DNA of 45,922 nt from Asaia bogorensis. GTDB taxonomy: Bacteria > Pseudomonadota > Alphaproteobacteria > Acetobacterales > Acetobacteraceae. This document shows, piece after piece, positions 1 through 8,310 of this stretch; position 1 is the stretch's first letter, and the number at the start of each line of letters is the position of its first letter. Below the pieces are notes generated by a model that searched no databases, was not told where the DNA came from, and saw nothing but the letters and a program-made list of their open reading frames with translations. The translations under genes and the position numbers were made by a program. Location: assembly GCA_945897825.1 (NCBI GenBank), contig CAMDGX010000032.1, positions 1 through 45,922 on the forward strand, written 5' to 3'.

Positions 1-681
1 CCGCCAGCCGAAGCCACGCAGGCGCCGCAGCGTGTCGCCGAGCCGCGCGCGCCCGCCCCCGTCGCGGTCCCCCTCCCGCCCCGGCCGGAGCCCCCGGCCC
101 AGGTCGCCGGCGCCGTCGCCATGCTCGCCCGCCAGGGCGACGGCAATCACCGCCTGACGCTGCGGCTCGATCCCGGCGAACTCGGCCGGATCGAGGTGGT
201 GATCGACCGCTCCGCCCAAGGCCCGGCCCAGGTGACGCTGACCGTCGAGCGGCCAGAGACGCTGCTGCGCCTGGTGCGCGACCAGGACCAGCTGGCCCGC
301 GCGCTCGACCATGCGGGCCTGGCGCCGCAGGAACGCACCGTGCGCTTCCAGCTTGCCGAGCCCGCGCCCACGGCCGAGGCGCCCGCGGGCGGCGACGCGG
401 ACGCGCAGCGCCAGGAAACGGCACGGCCAGAGACGGCGCGCCAGGACCCCAACCGCCAGGAGGCGGGGCGTCAGGAGACGGGGCGTCCGCCGGGTGCCAT
501 GGCAGACAGCAACGGCTCCGCCTTGTCGCAGCGCCAGGACAGCGCGCCCGACGGCCGCGGCCGCCAGGCGCCCGACGGCGGCGGCGCGCACTACACCCAA
601 GCCGGGGCGGAGCCGCAGCCTGCGCCCACCCCTCTGCCGCCGCGGGCCCAGCGCCTGCGCGGCCTCGACATCACCGCCTGA
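1..681 (+). CDS. fliK: Flagellar hook-length control protein FliK, C-terminal part (5' end outside window)
   Basis: The reading frame is open from the first base, so the start lies upstream. The visible part begins with a Pro/Ala-rich linker, followed by the FliK C-terminal (Flg_hook) domain, seen as LRLDPGELGRIEVVI, a short strand of the type QVTLTVE, and then the Leu/Arg-rich helix LLRLVRDQDQLARAL. FliK is the secreted molecular ruler that sets hook length and switches the flagellar export gate from hook to filament substrates. After the domain comes a tail of roughly 65 residues rich in Gln, Arg and Glu with short RQE/RPE-type repeats, ending in a TGA stop. flgD follows 20 bp downstream, which is the usual hook-gene order. 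The family call is firm; the full length cannot be judged here. Confidence 0.85.
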   Translation, partial: PPAEATQAPQRVAEPRAPAPVAVPLPPRPEPPAQVAGAVAMLARQGDGNHRLTLRLDPGELGRIEVVIDRSAQGPAQVTLTVERPETLLRLVRDQDQLARALDHAGLAPQERTVRFQLAEPAPTAEAPAGGDADAQRQETARPETARQDPNRQEAGRQETGRPPGAMADSNGSALSQRQDSAPDGRGRQAPDGGGAHYTQAGAEPQPAPTPLPPRAQRLRGLDITA

Positions 682-701
682 TCCTCGCGCAGGAGATCGC
701 C

Positions 702-1370
702 ATGGCCATCGCTCCCACCCAAGCCGTCACCCAGGCCGCAAGCGCCCCCAGCGCGAACGCGCTCAGCACGCTGTCCGGCAACTTCCAGACCTTCCTGACA
801 CTGCTGATGACGCAGTTGCAGAACCAGGACCCGACCAACCCGCTGGACACCAACGAGTTCACCAGCCAGCTCGTGCAGTTCGCCAGCGTCGAGCAGCAGA
901 TCGCCACCAACCGCAGCCTCGGCCAGCTGATCGACCTGACGCAAAGCGGCCAGGTGCTGCAATCCTCCGCCATGGTCGGCCGCCAGGTGGAAGTCGCCTC
1001 GGATCGCCTGTCGCTGCAGGACGGCACCGCCACAGTGAAGTTCACCGCCGCCACCGACGCCCCCGTCACCGTGGTCATCACCAACAGCGCCGGCGCCAAG
1101 GTGTCCGAGACGCTGGTGCAAGCCAGCACCGGCAGCAACCAATGGACCTGGGACGGCCGCAACAGCAACGGCGCCCAGCTGCGCGACGGCGCCTACGGCG
1201 TAGTGGTGATCGGCACCAACGCCGACGGCAGCGCCAAGGCCCTGCCCTTCACCGTGCTCGGCACCGCCACCGGCGTGGAGCAGAAAGACAACGCCATCAA
1301 GCTGCAGATGGGCGGGCTGACGGTCGATTTCGACAAGGTGAAGTCGGTGGCGCCGGTCAGCACAAAGTAA
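702..1370 (+). CDS. flgD: Flagellar hook assembly (capping) protein FlgD
   Basis: FlgD caps the growing hook outside the cell and promotes FlgE polymerisation. The 222-residue product has the family signature near residues 31-70: FLTLLMTQLQNQDPTNPLD followed by FTSQLVQFASVEQQ. The C-terminal half has the hybrid Tudor/Fn3-type fold hallmark WTWDGRNSNGAQLRDGAYGV. The start at 702 is preceded by AGGAG at about eight bases. It lies 20 bp after fliK and is probably cotranscribed with it. flgE would often follow, but here the operon ends: the stop is followed at once by an A/T-rich repeat and a gene on the opposite strand. Confidence 0.95.
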   Translation: MAIAPTQAVTQAASAPSANALSTLSGNFQTFLTLLMTQLQNQDPTNPLDTNEFTSQLVQFASVEQQIATNRSLGQLIDLTQSGQVLQSSAMVGRQVEVASDRLSLQDGTATVKFTAATDAPVTVVITNSAGAKVSETLVQASTGSNQWTWDGRNSNGAQLRDGAYGVVVIGTNADGSAKALPFTVLGTATGVEQKDNAIKLQMGGLTVDFDKVKSVAPVSTK

Positions 1371-1499
1371 GGAAGGATCTTCTTTTTCTGAAGAAAAAGA
1401 AGCAAAAAGACTTTTTCCCATCAGGCCCGGCGGCGGCCACCGCCGAGCCTAAATGGACGAAAGTTTTTTGGTTCTTTTTTCCAAAAAAGAACGTGCTTC
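1371..1499. repeat. A/T-rich compound inverted repeat, copy 1 (A-to-B orientation)
   Basis: The element fills the whole gap between the flgD stop and the stop of the convergent serine hydrolase. Hairpin A is at 1379-1402 (11-bp stem CTTCTTTTTCT, GA loop). Hairpin B is at 1471-1492 (10-bp stem GTTCTTTTTT, CC loop). Between them lie the inner arms AAAAAGACTTTTT and AAAGTTTTTT, themselves roughly inverted, around a GC-rich centre. The outer ends GGAAG and CTTCC are also inverted. It probably works as a bidirectional transcription terminator, because both strands present a hairpin close to a T tract. Confidence 0.85.
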
Positions 1500-3005
1500 C
1501 TATTCTCGCACAAACCGCAAAACCCGCGACCGGTTCACCAGCAGCCTTACCCCCGCGCTGGTGAAATGCAAACACGCCCGCTGCTTCCACGGCCCGTCCT
1601 GCCGCTCCACCAGCGCCATGTCGCTGGCGATCGGCAGCAGGTCCAGCGTGCGGCGCATCGGCCCGGCCCCGCCGGTCAGCGTGGCGCGGCTGCCGTCCAC
1701 CGCGATCGTGAACCGCCCGCCCTGCCCCGGGCACACCCACTCCCCCGCCCATTCCGCCCGCACCCCCGCCCCCGTCGCCGGCCGGAAGCGCCGCGGCGCC
1801 AGCCCCACCGTGCCGACCAGCGCCCCGCCCTCGGCCCGCAGCCGCACCGGCATCTCGACGGCCCGGCTCACCGCGTCGTCCCCATCGCGGAACAGCGTTG
1901 CCTGCGCGTCCAGATAGGTCAGCACCCCGTCCTTGTGCTCGATCCAGTAGGGCGCGTCCTCGGCGATGAACCGCCCCTCGGGCAGCATCCCATAGGCGCG
2001 CGCCGGCTCCGGCGTGCCGGTCAGCGCCGACAGCACGGTCAGGCACAGCGCCATCGGGTCGATCTCCTCCCGGTTGGCCAGCAGCACCACGCCCACGCCG
2101 AGCTTCGGCGCGATCAGGAAATGGTTCTTGTAGCCCGGCAGCGACCCGCCATGGCCGATCAGCTCATGCCCGCCCAACGGCGCGCGCGCCAGGCCGAGGC
2201 CATACCCCGTCACCGTCCCGTCCACCAACCGCCGCGGCGCCGACAACTGCGCCAGCAACCCCGCCGCCGGCCCGCGCCCGACCATCAGCGCATGTGCCCA
2301 GCTCGCAAGGTCGCGCGCCGTGCCGGTGATCCCGCCCGACGCCGAGAAATGCAGCCCGTACCGCCCGCGCCGCCACCCCTGCGGCGATTTCCAGTAACCG
2401 GTCGCCAAATTCGCCACCGGCTCCGCCTCGTCCTCCGGCAGGTGCATCGTCAGCCCCAGCGGCCGAAAGAACGTCTCGCGCAGCGCCGCGCCATAATCGA
2501 CGCCCTTCGCCTCCAGCGCCGCCTGCACCATGCGGTAGCCGGAATTGGTGTACGACACCTCCGTCCCCGGCGCGTAGTTCAGCGCATCGATGCCCGTCAC
2601 GAACCGCCGCAGCGCGTGCCGGTCCATATGCGCCGACGACGAATTCCCCAGCAGCCACGAGGTCGGCGCCGCATCGGCAAGCCCGCTGGTCATGTCCAGC
2701 GCCTGCCCCACGGTCAACGCCCCCTGTACCGCCCCCGCCTCGATATGCTGGCCCAGCCGGTCCTCGAACCCGATCCGCCCATCCAGCGCCAGCAGCCCGC
2801 TCAGGAAATGCTTGCTGATCGAGGCATACCGCATCGCCGTGTCGGGCCCGAACCGCAACCCATGCTCGATACTGGCAAACCCGCCGCACGAAGCCGCGCG
2901 CAGCCCGCCCGCGTCGAACAACAGGATCGCCCCGCCCGGACCACCCTCATCGCCCCAACCGCCCGCAACCCGCTCCGCCGCCGCGATGCCCGCCGACCAG
3001 TCCAT
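1500..3005 (-). CDS. Serine hydrolase of the beta-lactamase / D-aminopeptidase family (S12-like)
   Basis: The 501-residue protein has the penicillin-recognising hydrolase triad: S62-I-S-K65, Y152-T-N154 and H285-G-G. These positions nearly match those I recall for Ochrobactrum D-aminopeptidase (Ser62, Lys65, Tyr153, His287). The C-terminal third, after about residue 330, looks like the extra beta-barrel domains of that enzyme and is not found in class C beta-lactamases. The likely role is hydrolysis of a D-amino acid peptide, ester or amide; the substrate is not known. No signal peptide is visible, so it is probably cytoplasmic. The start at 3005 has GGAGAGAGG just upstream. The gene is bracketed by two oppositely oriented copies of the A/T-rich repeat. 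A generic esterase of the same fold remains possible. Confidence 0.85.
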   Translation of the reverse strand: MDWSAGIAAAERVAGGWGDEGGPGGAILLFDAGGLRAASCGGFASIEHGLRFGPDTAMRYASISKHFLSGLLALDGRIGFEDRLGQHIEAGAVQGALTVGQALDMTSGLADAAPTSWLLGNSSSAHMDRHALRRFVTGIDALNYAPGTEVSYTNSGYRMVQAALEAKGVDYGAALRETFFRPLGLTMHLPEDEAEPVANLATGYWKSPQGWRRGRYGLHFSASGGITGTARDLASWAHALMVGRGPAAGLLAQLSAPRRLVDGTVTGYGLGLARAPLGGHELIGHGGSLPGYKNHFLIAPKLGVGVVLLANREEIDPMALCLTVLSALTGTPEPARAYGMLPEGRFIAEDAPYWIEHKDGVLTYLDAQATLFRDGDDAVSRAVEMPVRLRAEGGALVGTVGLAPRRFRPATGAGVRAEWAGEWVCPGQGGRFTIAVDGSRATLTGGAGPMRRTLDLLPIASDMALVERQDGPWKQRACLHFTSAGVRLLVNRSRVLRFVRE

Positions 3006-3056
3006 GCGCCTCTCTCCCCGAAACCGACCGGATCATGCGCGGGGAGGGAGGGACAG

Positions 3057-3192
3057 GCAAGGAAGCGGTTCTTTTTTGGAAAAAAGAACCAAAAAACTTT
3101 TAACACTTTGCACCCGGTAAACAGGTCGGCCGCGGCGCAAATGGATGAAAAGTCTTTTTGCTTCTTTTTCTTCAGAAAAAGAAGAATTTTGC
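3057..3192. repeat. A/T-rich compound inverted repeat, copy 2 (B-to-A orientation)
   Basis: Hairpin B is at 3067-3090 (11-bp stem GGTTCTTTTTT, GG loop) and hairpin A at 3161-3184 (11-bp stem CTTCTTTTTCT, TC loop). The inner arms contain CAAAAAACTTTT and AAAAGTCTTTTTG with a core TTTGCACC / GCGCAAATGG. Unlike copies 1, 3 and 5, this copy sits between two divergent gene starts (serine hydrolase minus, MOSC plus), where a pure terminator role would be odd. Confidence 0.85.
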
Positions 3193-3277
3193 TTGCCTTC
3201 CCTCACCCCAGATTCCGGGGCTGGACAAGCCCCCGCCACCCCCGCCACATCCGCCCCGCAGCAGGAGAGGTCCAGCG

Positions 3278-3820
3278 ATGACGGCAACGGTCCTGGCGGT
3301 GGCGCGCAACTCTCGCCATCGCTTCAGCAAGCCCACCTGCGACGAGATCGCCCTGCTCGAAGGCCTCGGCGTGGAGGGCGACGCCCATGCCGGCGTCACC
3401 GTCCGCCACCGCTCCCGCGTCGCGCGCAACCCCGCCGCCCCCAACCTGCGCCAGGTGCACCTGATGCATTCAGAACTGTTCGCCGAACTCGCGCCCCAGG
3501 GCTTCGCCCTCTCCCCAGGCGACATGGGCGAGAACATCACCACCTCCGGCATCGACCTGCTGGCCCTGCCCGTCGGCACCATCCTGCGTCTTGGCGACCA
3601 CGCCGAAATCGCGATCACCGGCCTGCGCAACCCCTGCCTTCAGCTCGACCGCTTCGCCCCCGGCCTCATGGCCGCAACCCTCGGCCGCGACGCCGATGGC
3701 GGCCTGGTGCGCAAGGCCGGGATCATGGCGACAGTCCGCCGCGGCGGCACAGTGCGGCCCGGCGATGCGATCGCGATGATCTTGCCACCGTTGCCGCACC
3801 GGTATCTCGGCCCAGTTTAG
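3278..3820 (+). CDS. MOSC domain-containing protein
   Basis: The 180-residue product is a stand-alone MOSC domain, the sulfur-carrier fold found at the C-terminus of molybdenum cofactor sulfurases and in YiiM-type proteins. Visible hallmarks are GLGVEGDAHAG (about residues 29-39), GDMGENITTSG (81-91) and the conserved cysteine in LRNPCLQLDRF (C120), expected to handle persulfide or bind the molybdenum cofactor. The start at 3278 is chosen because AGGAGAGG precedes it by 7 bases. The stop overlaps the GTG start of the downstream transporter gene by one base, so the two are probably coupled. Confidence 0.9.
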   Translation: MTATVLAVARNSRHRFSKPTCDEIALLEGLGVEGDAHAGVTVRHRSRVARNPAAPNLRQVHLMHSELFAELAPQGFALSPGDMGENITTSGIDLLALPVGTILRLGDHAEIAITGLRNPCLQLDRFAPGLMAATLGRDADGGLVRKAGIMATVRRGGTVRPGDAIAMILPPLPHRYLGPV

Positions 3821-4743
3821 TGTCCGTCACCACCGCCACGGCCCAGGCCGCCGATGCCCGCCGCCTGCTGGCCGGCATCGGCATCACCATGCTCGGGGTG
3901 TTCGTCTTCTCGCTGAGCAATGCGCTCGCGAAATGGCTCACTGGCGGCTACCCGGTCGGCGAGATCCTGTTCGCGCGCAGCGTCGTGGTGCTGCTGATCC
4001 TGGCCTTCTTCATCACCCGCGACGACATCCGCGCCCTCCGCGCCGGCGGCCGGCCATGGCTGCATTTCTGGCGGGCGACGCTCTCCGCCGTCGAGGTGGT
4101 GTGCTTCTACTGGGCCATCGTCGTGCTGCCGCTGGCCGGCGGCACGACGATCTACCTCGCCGCCCCGATCTACGTCACCGCCATGTCGGCGATCTTCCTG
4201 CGCGAGGATGTCGGCTGGCGCCGCTGGCTCGCCGTGCTGGCCGGGTTCGGCGGCGTCGTCGTCGCGCTGCAACCCTCGGGCATGTCCTTCGGCATCCACG
4301 CCGCGGTCTCGGTGGCCGGCAGCGTGATGTATGCCGCCTCCCTGGTCATCACCCGCCGCCTGCGCGGCACGCCCACCACCCTGCTGGTCACCACCCAGGT
4401 CGTCCCCCTGCTGCTCATCACCGCCGCCTCCGCCTGGCCGCTCGCCGAACCCACCAGCCTGGTCGGCGGATGGATCATGCCCGGCTGGCGCGACGGCGCG
4501 ATCCTGGTTCTCGTCGGCGTGCTGTCGATGGTCGGCTACCTCTGCATCAACCGCGGCCTGCAGATGGCGCCGGCCTCCGTCATCACCCCGTTCAACTACG
4601 CCAGCATCGTCTGGGCCTCGATCCTCGGCTACGTCGTGTTCCACGAGATCCCCACCCAGGCCATGCTGGCAGGTGCGGCCATCATCGTCGCCGCGGGGCT
4701 CTACATCGTGCTGCGCGAGCACGTGCGCGGCGCGGGAAAATAG
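3820..4743 (+). CDS. DMT-superfamily (EamA) transporter
   Basis: This hydrophobic protein of 307 residues shows about ten membrane segments arranged as two EamA repeats, for example GIGITMLGVFVFSLSNAL near the start and AMLAGAAIIVAAGLYIVL near the end. Such carriers export amino acids, nucleosides or other small metabolites; the substrate cannot be read from sequence. GTG at 3820 is taken as the start because it overlaps the MOSC stop by one base, and the first in-frame ATG (3889) would cut into the first membrane helix. There is no convincing Shine-Dalgarno, as expected for translational coupling. Confidence 0.88.
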   Translation: MSVTTATAQAADARRLLAGIGITMLGVFVFSLSNALAKWLTGGYPVGEILFARSVVVLLILAFFITRDDIRALRAGGRPWLHFWRATLSAVEVVCFYWAIVVLPLAGGTTIYLAAPIYVTAMSAIFLREDVGWRRWLAVLAGFGGVVVALQPSGMSFGIHAAVSVAGSVMYAASLVITRRLRGTPTTLLVTTQVVPLLLITAASAWPLAEPTSLVGGWIMPGWRDGAILVLVGVLSMVGYLCINRGLQMAPASVITPFNYASIVWASILGYVVFHEIPTQAMLAGAAIIVAAGLYIVLREHVRGAGK

Positions 4744-4803
4744 GGTCGCCTTCCTTTCCGCCGCCGGCCGCTGCTACGCTGCCCCGGCACGAGGGGAAAC
4801 GAC

Positions 4804-5673
4804 ATGCGGCAGTTGCAGATCGGCGACGTCACGATCACCAGCATCATCGAGCGCGACGGACCGTGGCGGAAGCCCGAGACGATGTTCCCCGCCTACGACC
4901 CCGCCATCGCCGCCCAACACTTCAAGACCATGGAGCCGGAGGTGTTCGACCACGCCACCGGCCGCATGGTCATCACCTACCAGACCTTCGTGGTGCGCAC
5001 GCCGAAGCACACCATCCTGGTCGATACCTGCACCGGCGAGGACAAGGGCTACCCCGCGCCGATGGATTTCGACAAGACGCCGTGGCTCGACGGCTTCAAG
5101 GCCGCCGGCCTGCATTTCGACAAGATCGACTACGTGTTCTGCACCCACCTGCACATCGACCATTGCGGCTGGAACACCGTGCTGCGCAACGGCCGCTGGG
5201 TCCCCACCTTCCCGAACGCCAAATACGTCTTCCACAAGCGCGAATACGACTACTGGGAAGCCGCGACCAAGCGCGGCGACAACCCGCCCGGCCAGGTCTG
5301 GAACATGAACTGCCTGCCCATCGTCGAAGCCGGCCAGGCCCTGCTGGTCGACGACGACTACGCGCTCGACGACACCATCACGCTGACGCCCACCCCCGGC
5401 CATTCGCCCTGCCATTGCTGCGTGAACATCTTCTCCAAGGGCCAGCGCGCGGTGGTCACCGGCGACATGATGCACCACGCCCTGCAATGCCGCGAACCCG
5501 AGTGGTCCACCGTGTTCGACATCGACGCCAAGCAGGCCGCCCAATCCCGCCGCAGCTTCCTCGGCTCGGTCGCCGACACCGACACGCTGATCCTGCCGAT
5601 CCACTTCCCCACCCCGACCGTCGGCCGCATCAAGGGCGACGGCGACCGGTTCGACTGGCGTTACGTGAGGTAG
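4804..5673 (+). CDS. MBL-fold metallo-hydrolase
   Basis: The 289-residue protein belongs to the metallo-beta-lactamase fold. The zinc motif HLHIDH lies at residues 115-120; further metal ligands are likely H200 in PTPGHSPC and D221 in VTGDMMHH, with a last His in LPIHFPTP near the C-terminus. The fold covers AHL lactonases, glyoxalase II-like thioesterases and other hydrolases; the substrate is not determined. The start has GAGGGG a few bases upstream. It heads a same-strand run with a Rieske protein and two amidohydrolases, which suggests a role in degrading an organic compound. Confidence 0.9.
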   Translation: MRQLQIGDVTITSIIERDGPWRKPETMFPAYDPAIAAQHFKTMEPEVFDHATGRMVITYQTFVVRTPKHTILVDTCTGEDKGYPAPMDFDKTPWLDGFKAAGLHFDKIDYVFCTHLHIDHCGWNTVLRNGRWVPTFPNAKYVFHKREYDYWEAATKRGDNPPGQVWNMNCLPIVEAGQALLVDDDYALDDTITLTPTPGHSPCHCCVNIFSKGQRAVVTGDMMHHALQCREPEWSTVFDIDAKQAAQSRRSFLGSVADTDTLILPIHFPTPTVGRIKGDGDRFDWRYVR

Positions 5674-5720
5674 CGTGCGATCGGCGCAGGCCGTAGGACC
5701 GGAGCCGTGAATCGCACGCT
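5672..5720 (+). repeat. 10-bp inverted repeat between metallo-hydrolase and Rieske genes
   Basis: AGCGTGCGAT at 5672-5681 is exactly inverted as ATCGCACGCT at 5711-5720, with a 29-base spacer. The left arm overlaps the stop codon of the metallo-hydrolase gene and the right arm ends about 19 bases before the Rieske start. No T tract follows, so it could be an mRNA-stability stem or an operator instead of a terminator. Confidence 0.5.
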
Positions 5721-5738
5721 CAAACAAAGAGGCGTTCC

Positions 5739-6152
5739 ATGAGCCGCCATGTCGTCGCCGCCGCCGCCGAGGTGCCGCCCGGCGGGCGCAAGCTGGTGAT
5801 GGTGCGCGGCCGGCCCATCGCGGTGTTCAACCTCGGCGGCGCGTATTTCGGCCTGCTCAACCGCTGCCCGCACCAGGGCGGCAGCCTGTGCGAAGGCCTC
5901 ATCACCCACGCCGTCACCGCCGACCGCCCCGGCGAATACAAGCTGTCGCGCGCCGGCGAGATCATCCGCTGCCCCTGGCACGGCTGGGAGTTCGACATCC
6001 GCACCGGGCAATCGTGGTGCGAGCCGGACCGCATCGCCACCCGGCAATACCCCGTCTCCGTCGCCCCCGGCGCCGACCTGGTGAAGGGCCCGTACGTTGC
6101 CGAGACGATCCCTGTCTCGGTCGAGGCGGACTACATCGTCGTGGAGATGTGA
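5739..6152 (+). CDS. Rieske [2Fe-2S] ferredoxin-like protein
   Basis: The 137-residue soluble protein has both halves of a Rieske cluster-binding motif: C43-P-H45 in RCPHQGG and C78-P-W-H81 in CPWHGWEFD. The gap between the two boxes (32 residues) is longer than the usual 15-17 because of an inserted segment containing DRPGEYKLSRAGE. It should carry electrons as a small ferredoxin or act as the ferredoxin part of an oxygenase, but no oxygenase alpha subunit is encoded nearby. The start has AAGAGG upstream. The stop lies two bases before the ATG of the first amidohydrolase. Confidence 0.92.
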   Translation: MSRHVVAAAAEVPPGGRKLVMVRGRPIAVFNLGGAYFGLLNRCPHQGGSLCEGLITHAVTADRPGEYKLSRAGEIIRCPWHGWEFDIRTGQSWCEPDRIATRQYPVSVAPGADLVKGPYVAETIPVSVEADYIVVEM

Positions 6153-6154
6153 CC

Positions 6155-7216
6155 ATGTCCGCCGAGCGCATCGACTGCGACATCCACCCCGGCATCCCCT
6201 CGGTGAAGGCGCTGCTGCCCTACATGGACGCCTACTGGGCCGACGCCTTCGTCCAGCGCGGCATGGACGGGTTCGACCTCGCGAGCTACCCGCCCGGCTC
6301 CCCCATCGCCTGCCGGCCAGACTGGCGGCGCCCCGGGCAGAAGCCGGGCACCGACCTCGCGCAACTGCAATCCGCCGCGCTGGATGCCTTCGCCACCCGC
6401 TTCGCCATCTGCAACCCGCTCTACGGCGGCACGGTCGCGGTCAGCGAAACGATGGGGGCCGCGATCTGCGCCGCGCTGAACGACTGGATCGCCGCCGAAT
6501 GGCTCGCGCGCGACGCCCGCCTGCGCGCCTCCATCGTCGTCCCCGCCCAGGCCCCGCACCTCGCCGCCGAGGAGATCGACCGCAAGGCCCCGGACCGCCG
6601 CTTCGTCCAGGTCCTGCTGCCCGCCGGCGCCGAGATGCTCTACGGCAAGTCCTACTACTGGCCGATCTTCGAGGCCGCCCAGCGCCACGGCCTCCCCGTC
6701 GGCATCCATGCCGGGCTGATGTATCGCCACGCCCCGACCTCGAACGGCTGGCCCAGCTTCCACCTGCACGACTACGTCGCGGGATCGCAGGTGTTCGAGG
6801 ACCAGCTGCTCTCCCTCATCAGCGAGGGCACCTTCCTGCGCTACCCCGGCCTGCGCGTCGTGCTGCTCGAATCCGGCGTCACCTGGCTGCCGGGCTTCAT
6901 CTGGCGCGCCATCAAGACCTGGCGCGGCGTGCGCGCCGAAGTGCCCTGGGTGAAGCGCTCCCCCGCCGCCTACATCCGCGAACACGTCCGCCTGACCATG
7001 CAGCCCTTCGACGCGCCGGACGACCCGGCCATCGTCGCCCAACTGCTCGACGAGATCGGCAGCGACGAGATGCTGCTCTACGCCACCGACTGGCCGCACT
7101 GGCAGTTCGACGGCGAGCGCGCCGTTCCGCCTGGATTTTCGCCCGCGCTCCTGCGCAGGATCACCGTCGACAACCCGCTGGCCACCTACCCCAGGCTGCA
7201 GGAGAGCATCGCATGA
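6155..7216 (+). CDS. Amidohydrolase family protein (amidohydrolase_2 / ACMSD-like), paralogue 1
   Basis: The 353-residue TIM-barrel metal hydrolase or decarboxylase has the N-terminal metal box as D9-I-H11 (IDCDIHPG) instead of the H-x-H of many family members. Further in-barrel features are GLPVGIHAG near residue 190 and YATDWPHWQFD near 310, where the Asp is the usual catalytic or metal ligand. Family members include aminocarboxymuconate-semialdehyde decarboxylase and related ring-cleavage enzymes. It starts two bases after the Rieske stop and overlaps the next gene by ATGA, so it is clearly cotranscribed. It resembles the downstream gene throughout its length. Confidence 0.9.
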   Translation: MSAERIDCDIHPGIPSVKALLPYMDAYWADAFVQRGMDGFDLASYPPGSPIACRPDWRRPGQKPGTDLAQLQSAALDAFATRFAICNPLYGGTVAVSETMGAAICAALNDWIAAEWLARDARLRASIVVPAQAPHLAAEEIDRKAPDRRFVQVLLPAGAEMLYGKSYYWPIFEAAQRHGLPVGIHAGLMYRHAPTSNGWPSFHLHDYVAGSQVFEDQLLSLISEGTFLRYPGLRVVLLESGVTWLPGFIWRAIKTWRGVRAEVPWVKRSPAAYIREHVRLTMQPFDAPDDPAIVAQLLDEIGSDEMLLYATDWPHWQFDGERAVPPGFSPALLRRITVDNPLATYPRLQESIA

Positions 7217-8310
7217 GCGAAGTCCTCGAACGCCGCACCGACGCCACCGCCAAGCTGCGCATCATCGACAGCGACATCCACCCCTCGCTGCGCGCCGAGT
7301 CCGACCTCAATCCCTGGCTGTCGGAACGCTGGAAGAAGCACATCGCCGAATACGGCAAGCTCGGCCACCAGCCCTACGCCGGGCGCAACACCTACCCGCG
7401 CTTCATGCCCAACACCGCGCGCCGCGACGCCTGGCCCCCCGGCGGCGCCCCCCCGGGCAGCGACCTCGCCTTCATGCGCGCCCAGCTGCTCGACCTCTAC
7501 GACATCGAGCACGGCATCCTCGAGCCCCTGTTCCCCGGCAACCTGCTGCGCAACCTGGAACTCTCCGCCGCCGTCTGCTCCGCCATCAACGACTGGCAGG
7601 TCGCCGCCTTCACCAGCCAGGAATCCCGCCTGCGCGCTTCCATCCAGATCCCCTTCGAGGACGCGCGCGCCTCCGTCGCCGAGATCGACAAGCGCGTCCG
7701 CCAACGCGACTTCGCCCAGATCCAGCTCACCTCCCGCAGCACCGAACCGCTCGGCCGCCCGAAATACTGGCCGATCTTCGAGGCCGCCGCCCACCACAAC
7801 CTCCCCATCGGCCTGCACATCGGCGGCGAGGCCGGCTTCGCCCCCACCGCCTCCGGCTGGCCCAGCTTCTACGTGGAAGACCACCACGGCCTCACCCACT
7901 CCATGCAGTGCCAGGCCACCTCCCTGGTGCTGGAAGGCGTGTTCGAACGCTTCCCCACCCTCAAGGTCATCATGATCGAGGGCGGCTGGTCCTGGCTCCC
8001 CATCCTCGGCTGGCGGCTCGATGCCCACTGGCGCAAGATGCAGTCTGAGGTGCCACACCTGAAAATGCCGCCCAGCGCCTACATAAAGCGCAACCTCTGG
8101 GTCTCCACCCAACCCATGGAGGAACCCGAACGCCCCGAAGACCTCCGCCGCACCATCGACTGGATCGGCTGGGACCGCATCCTGTTCGCCACCGACTACC
8201 CGCACTGGGACTTCGACGACCCGCGCCACGCATTCCCCTGCGCCCTGAGCGAGGCGGAAAAGCGGATGATCTTCCGCACCAACGCGGAGGCGATCTACAA
8301 GCTTGATTGA
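7213..8310 (+). CDS. Amidohydrolase family protein (amidohydrolase_2 / ACMSD-like), paralogue 2
   Basis: This 365-residue protein is a paralogue of its upstream neighbour. Both share the blocks NDW near residue 115, RLRASI, YWPIFEAA, GWPSF, WLP and ATD(W/Y)PHW. The metal box is D21-I-H23 (SDIHPS) and the C-terminal catalytic box is FATDYPHWDFDD. The ATG overlaps the previous stop by four bases, which suggests coupled synthesis and perhaps a hetero-oligomer. The substrate is unknown. The gene ends just before an A/T-rich repeat that separates it from a convergent acetyltransferase gene. Confidence 0.9.
   Translation: MSEVLERRTDATAKLRIIDSDIHPSLRAESDLNPWLSERWKKHIAEYGKLGHQPYAGRNTYPRFMPNTARRDAWPPGGAPPGSDLAFMRAQLLDLYDIEHGILEPLFPGNLLRNLELSAAVCSAINDWQVAAFTSQESRLRASIQIPFEDARASVAEIDKRVRQRDFAQIQLTSRSTEPLGRPKYWPIFEAAAHHNLPIGLHIGGEAGFAPTASGWPSFYVEDHHGLTHSMQCQATSLVLEGVFERFPTLKVIMIEGGWSWLPILGWRLDAHWRKMQSEVPHLKMPPSAYIKRNLWVSTQPMEEPERPEDLRRTIDWIGWDRILFATDYPHWDFDDPRHAFPCALSEAEKRMIFRTNAEAIYKLD

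Noticed and set aside
1371-1500. Short Phe/Lys-rich peptides (such as FWFFFPKKN) read across the A/T-rich repeats
   Set aside because: All five copies give similar peptides only because the DNA element is repeated; the frames run into unrelated antisense sequence.
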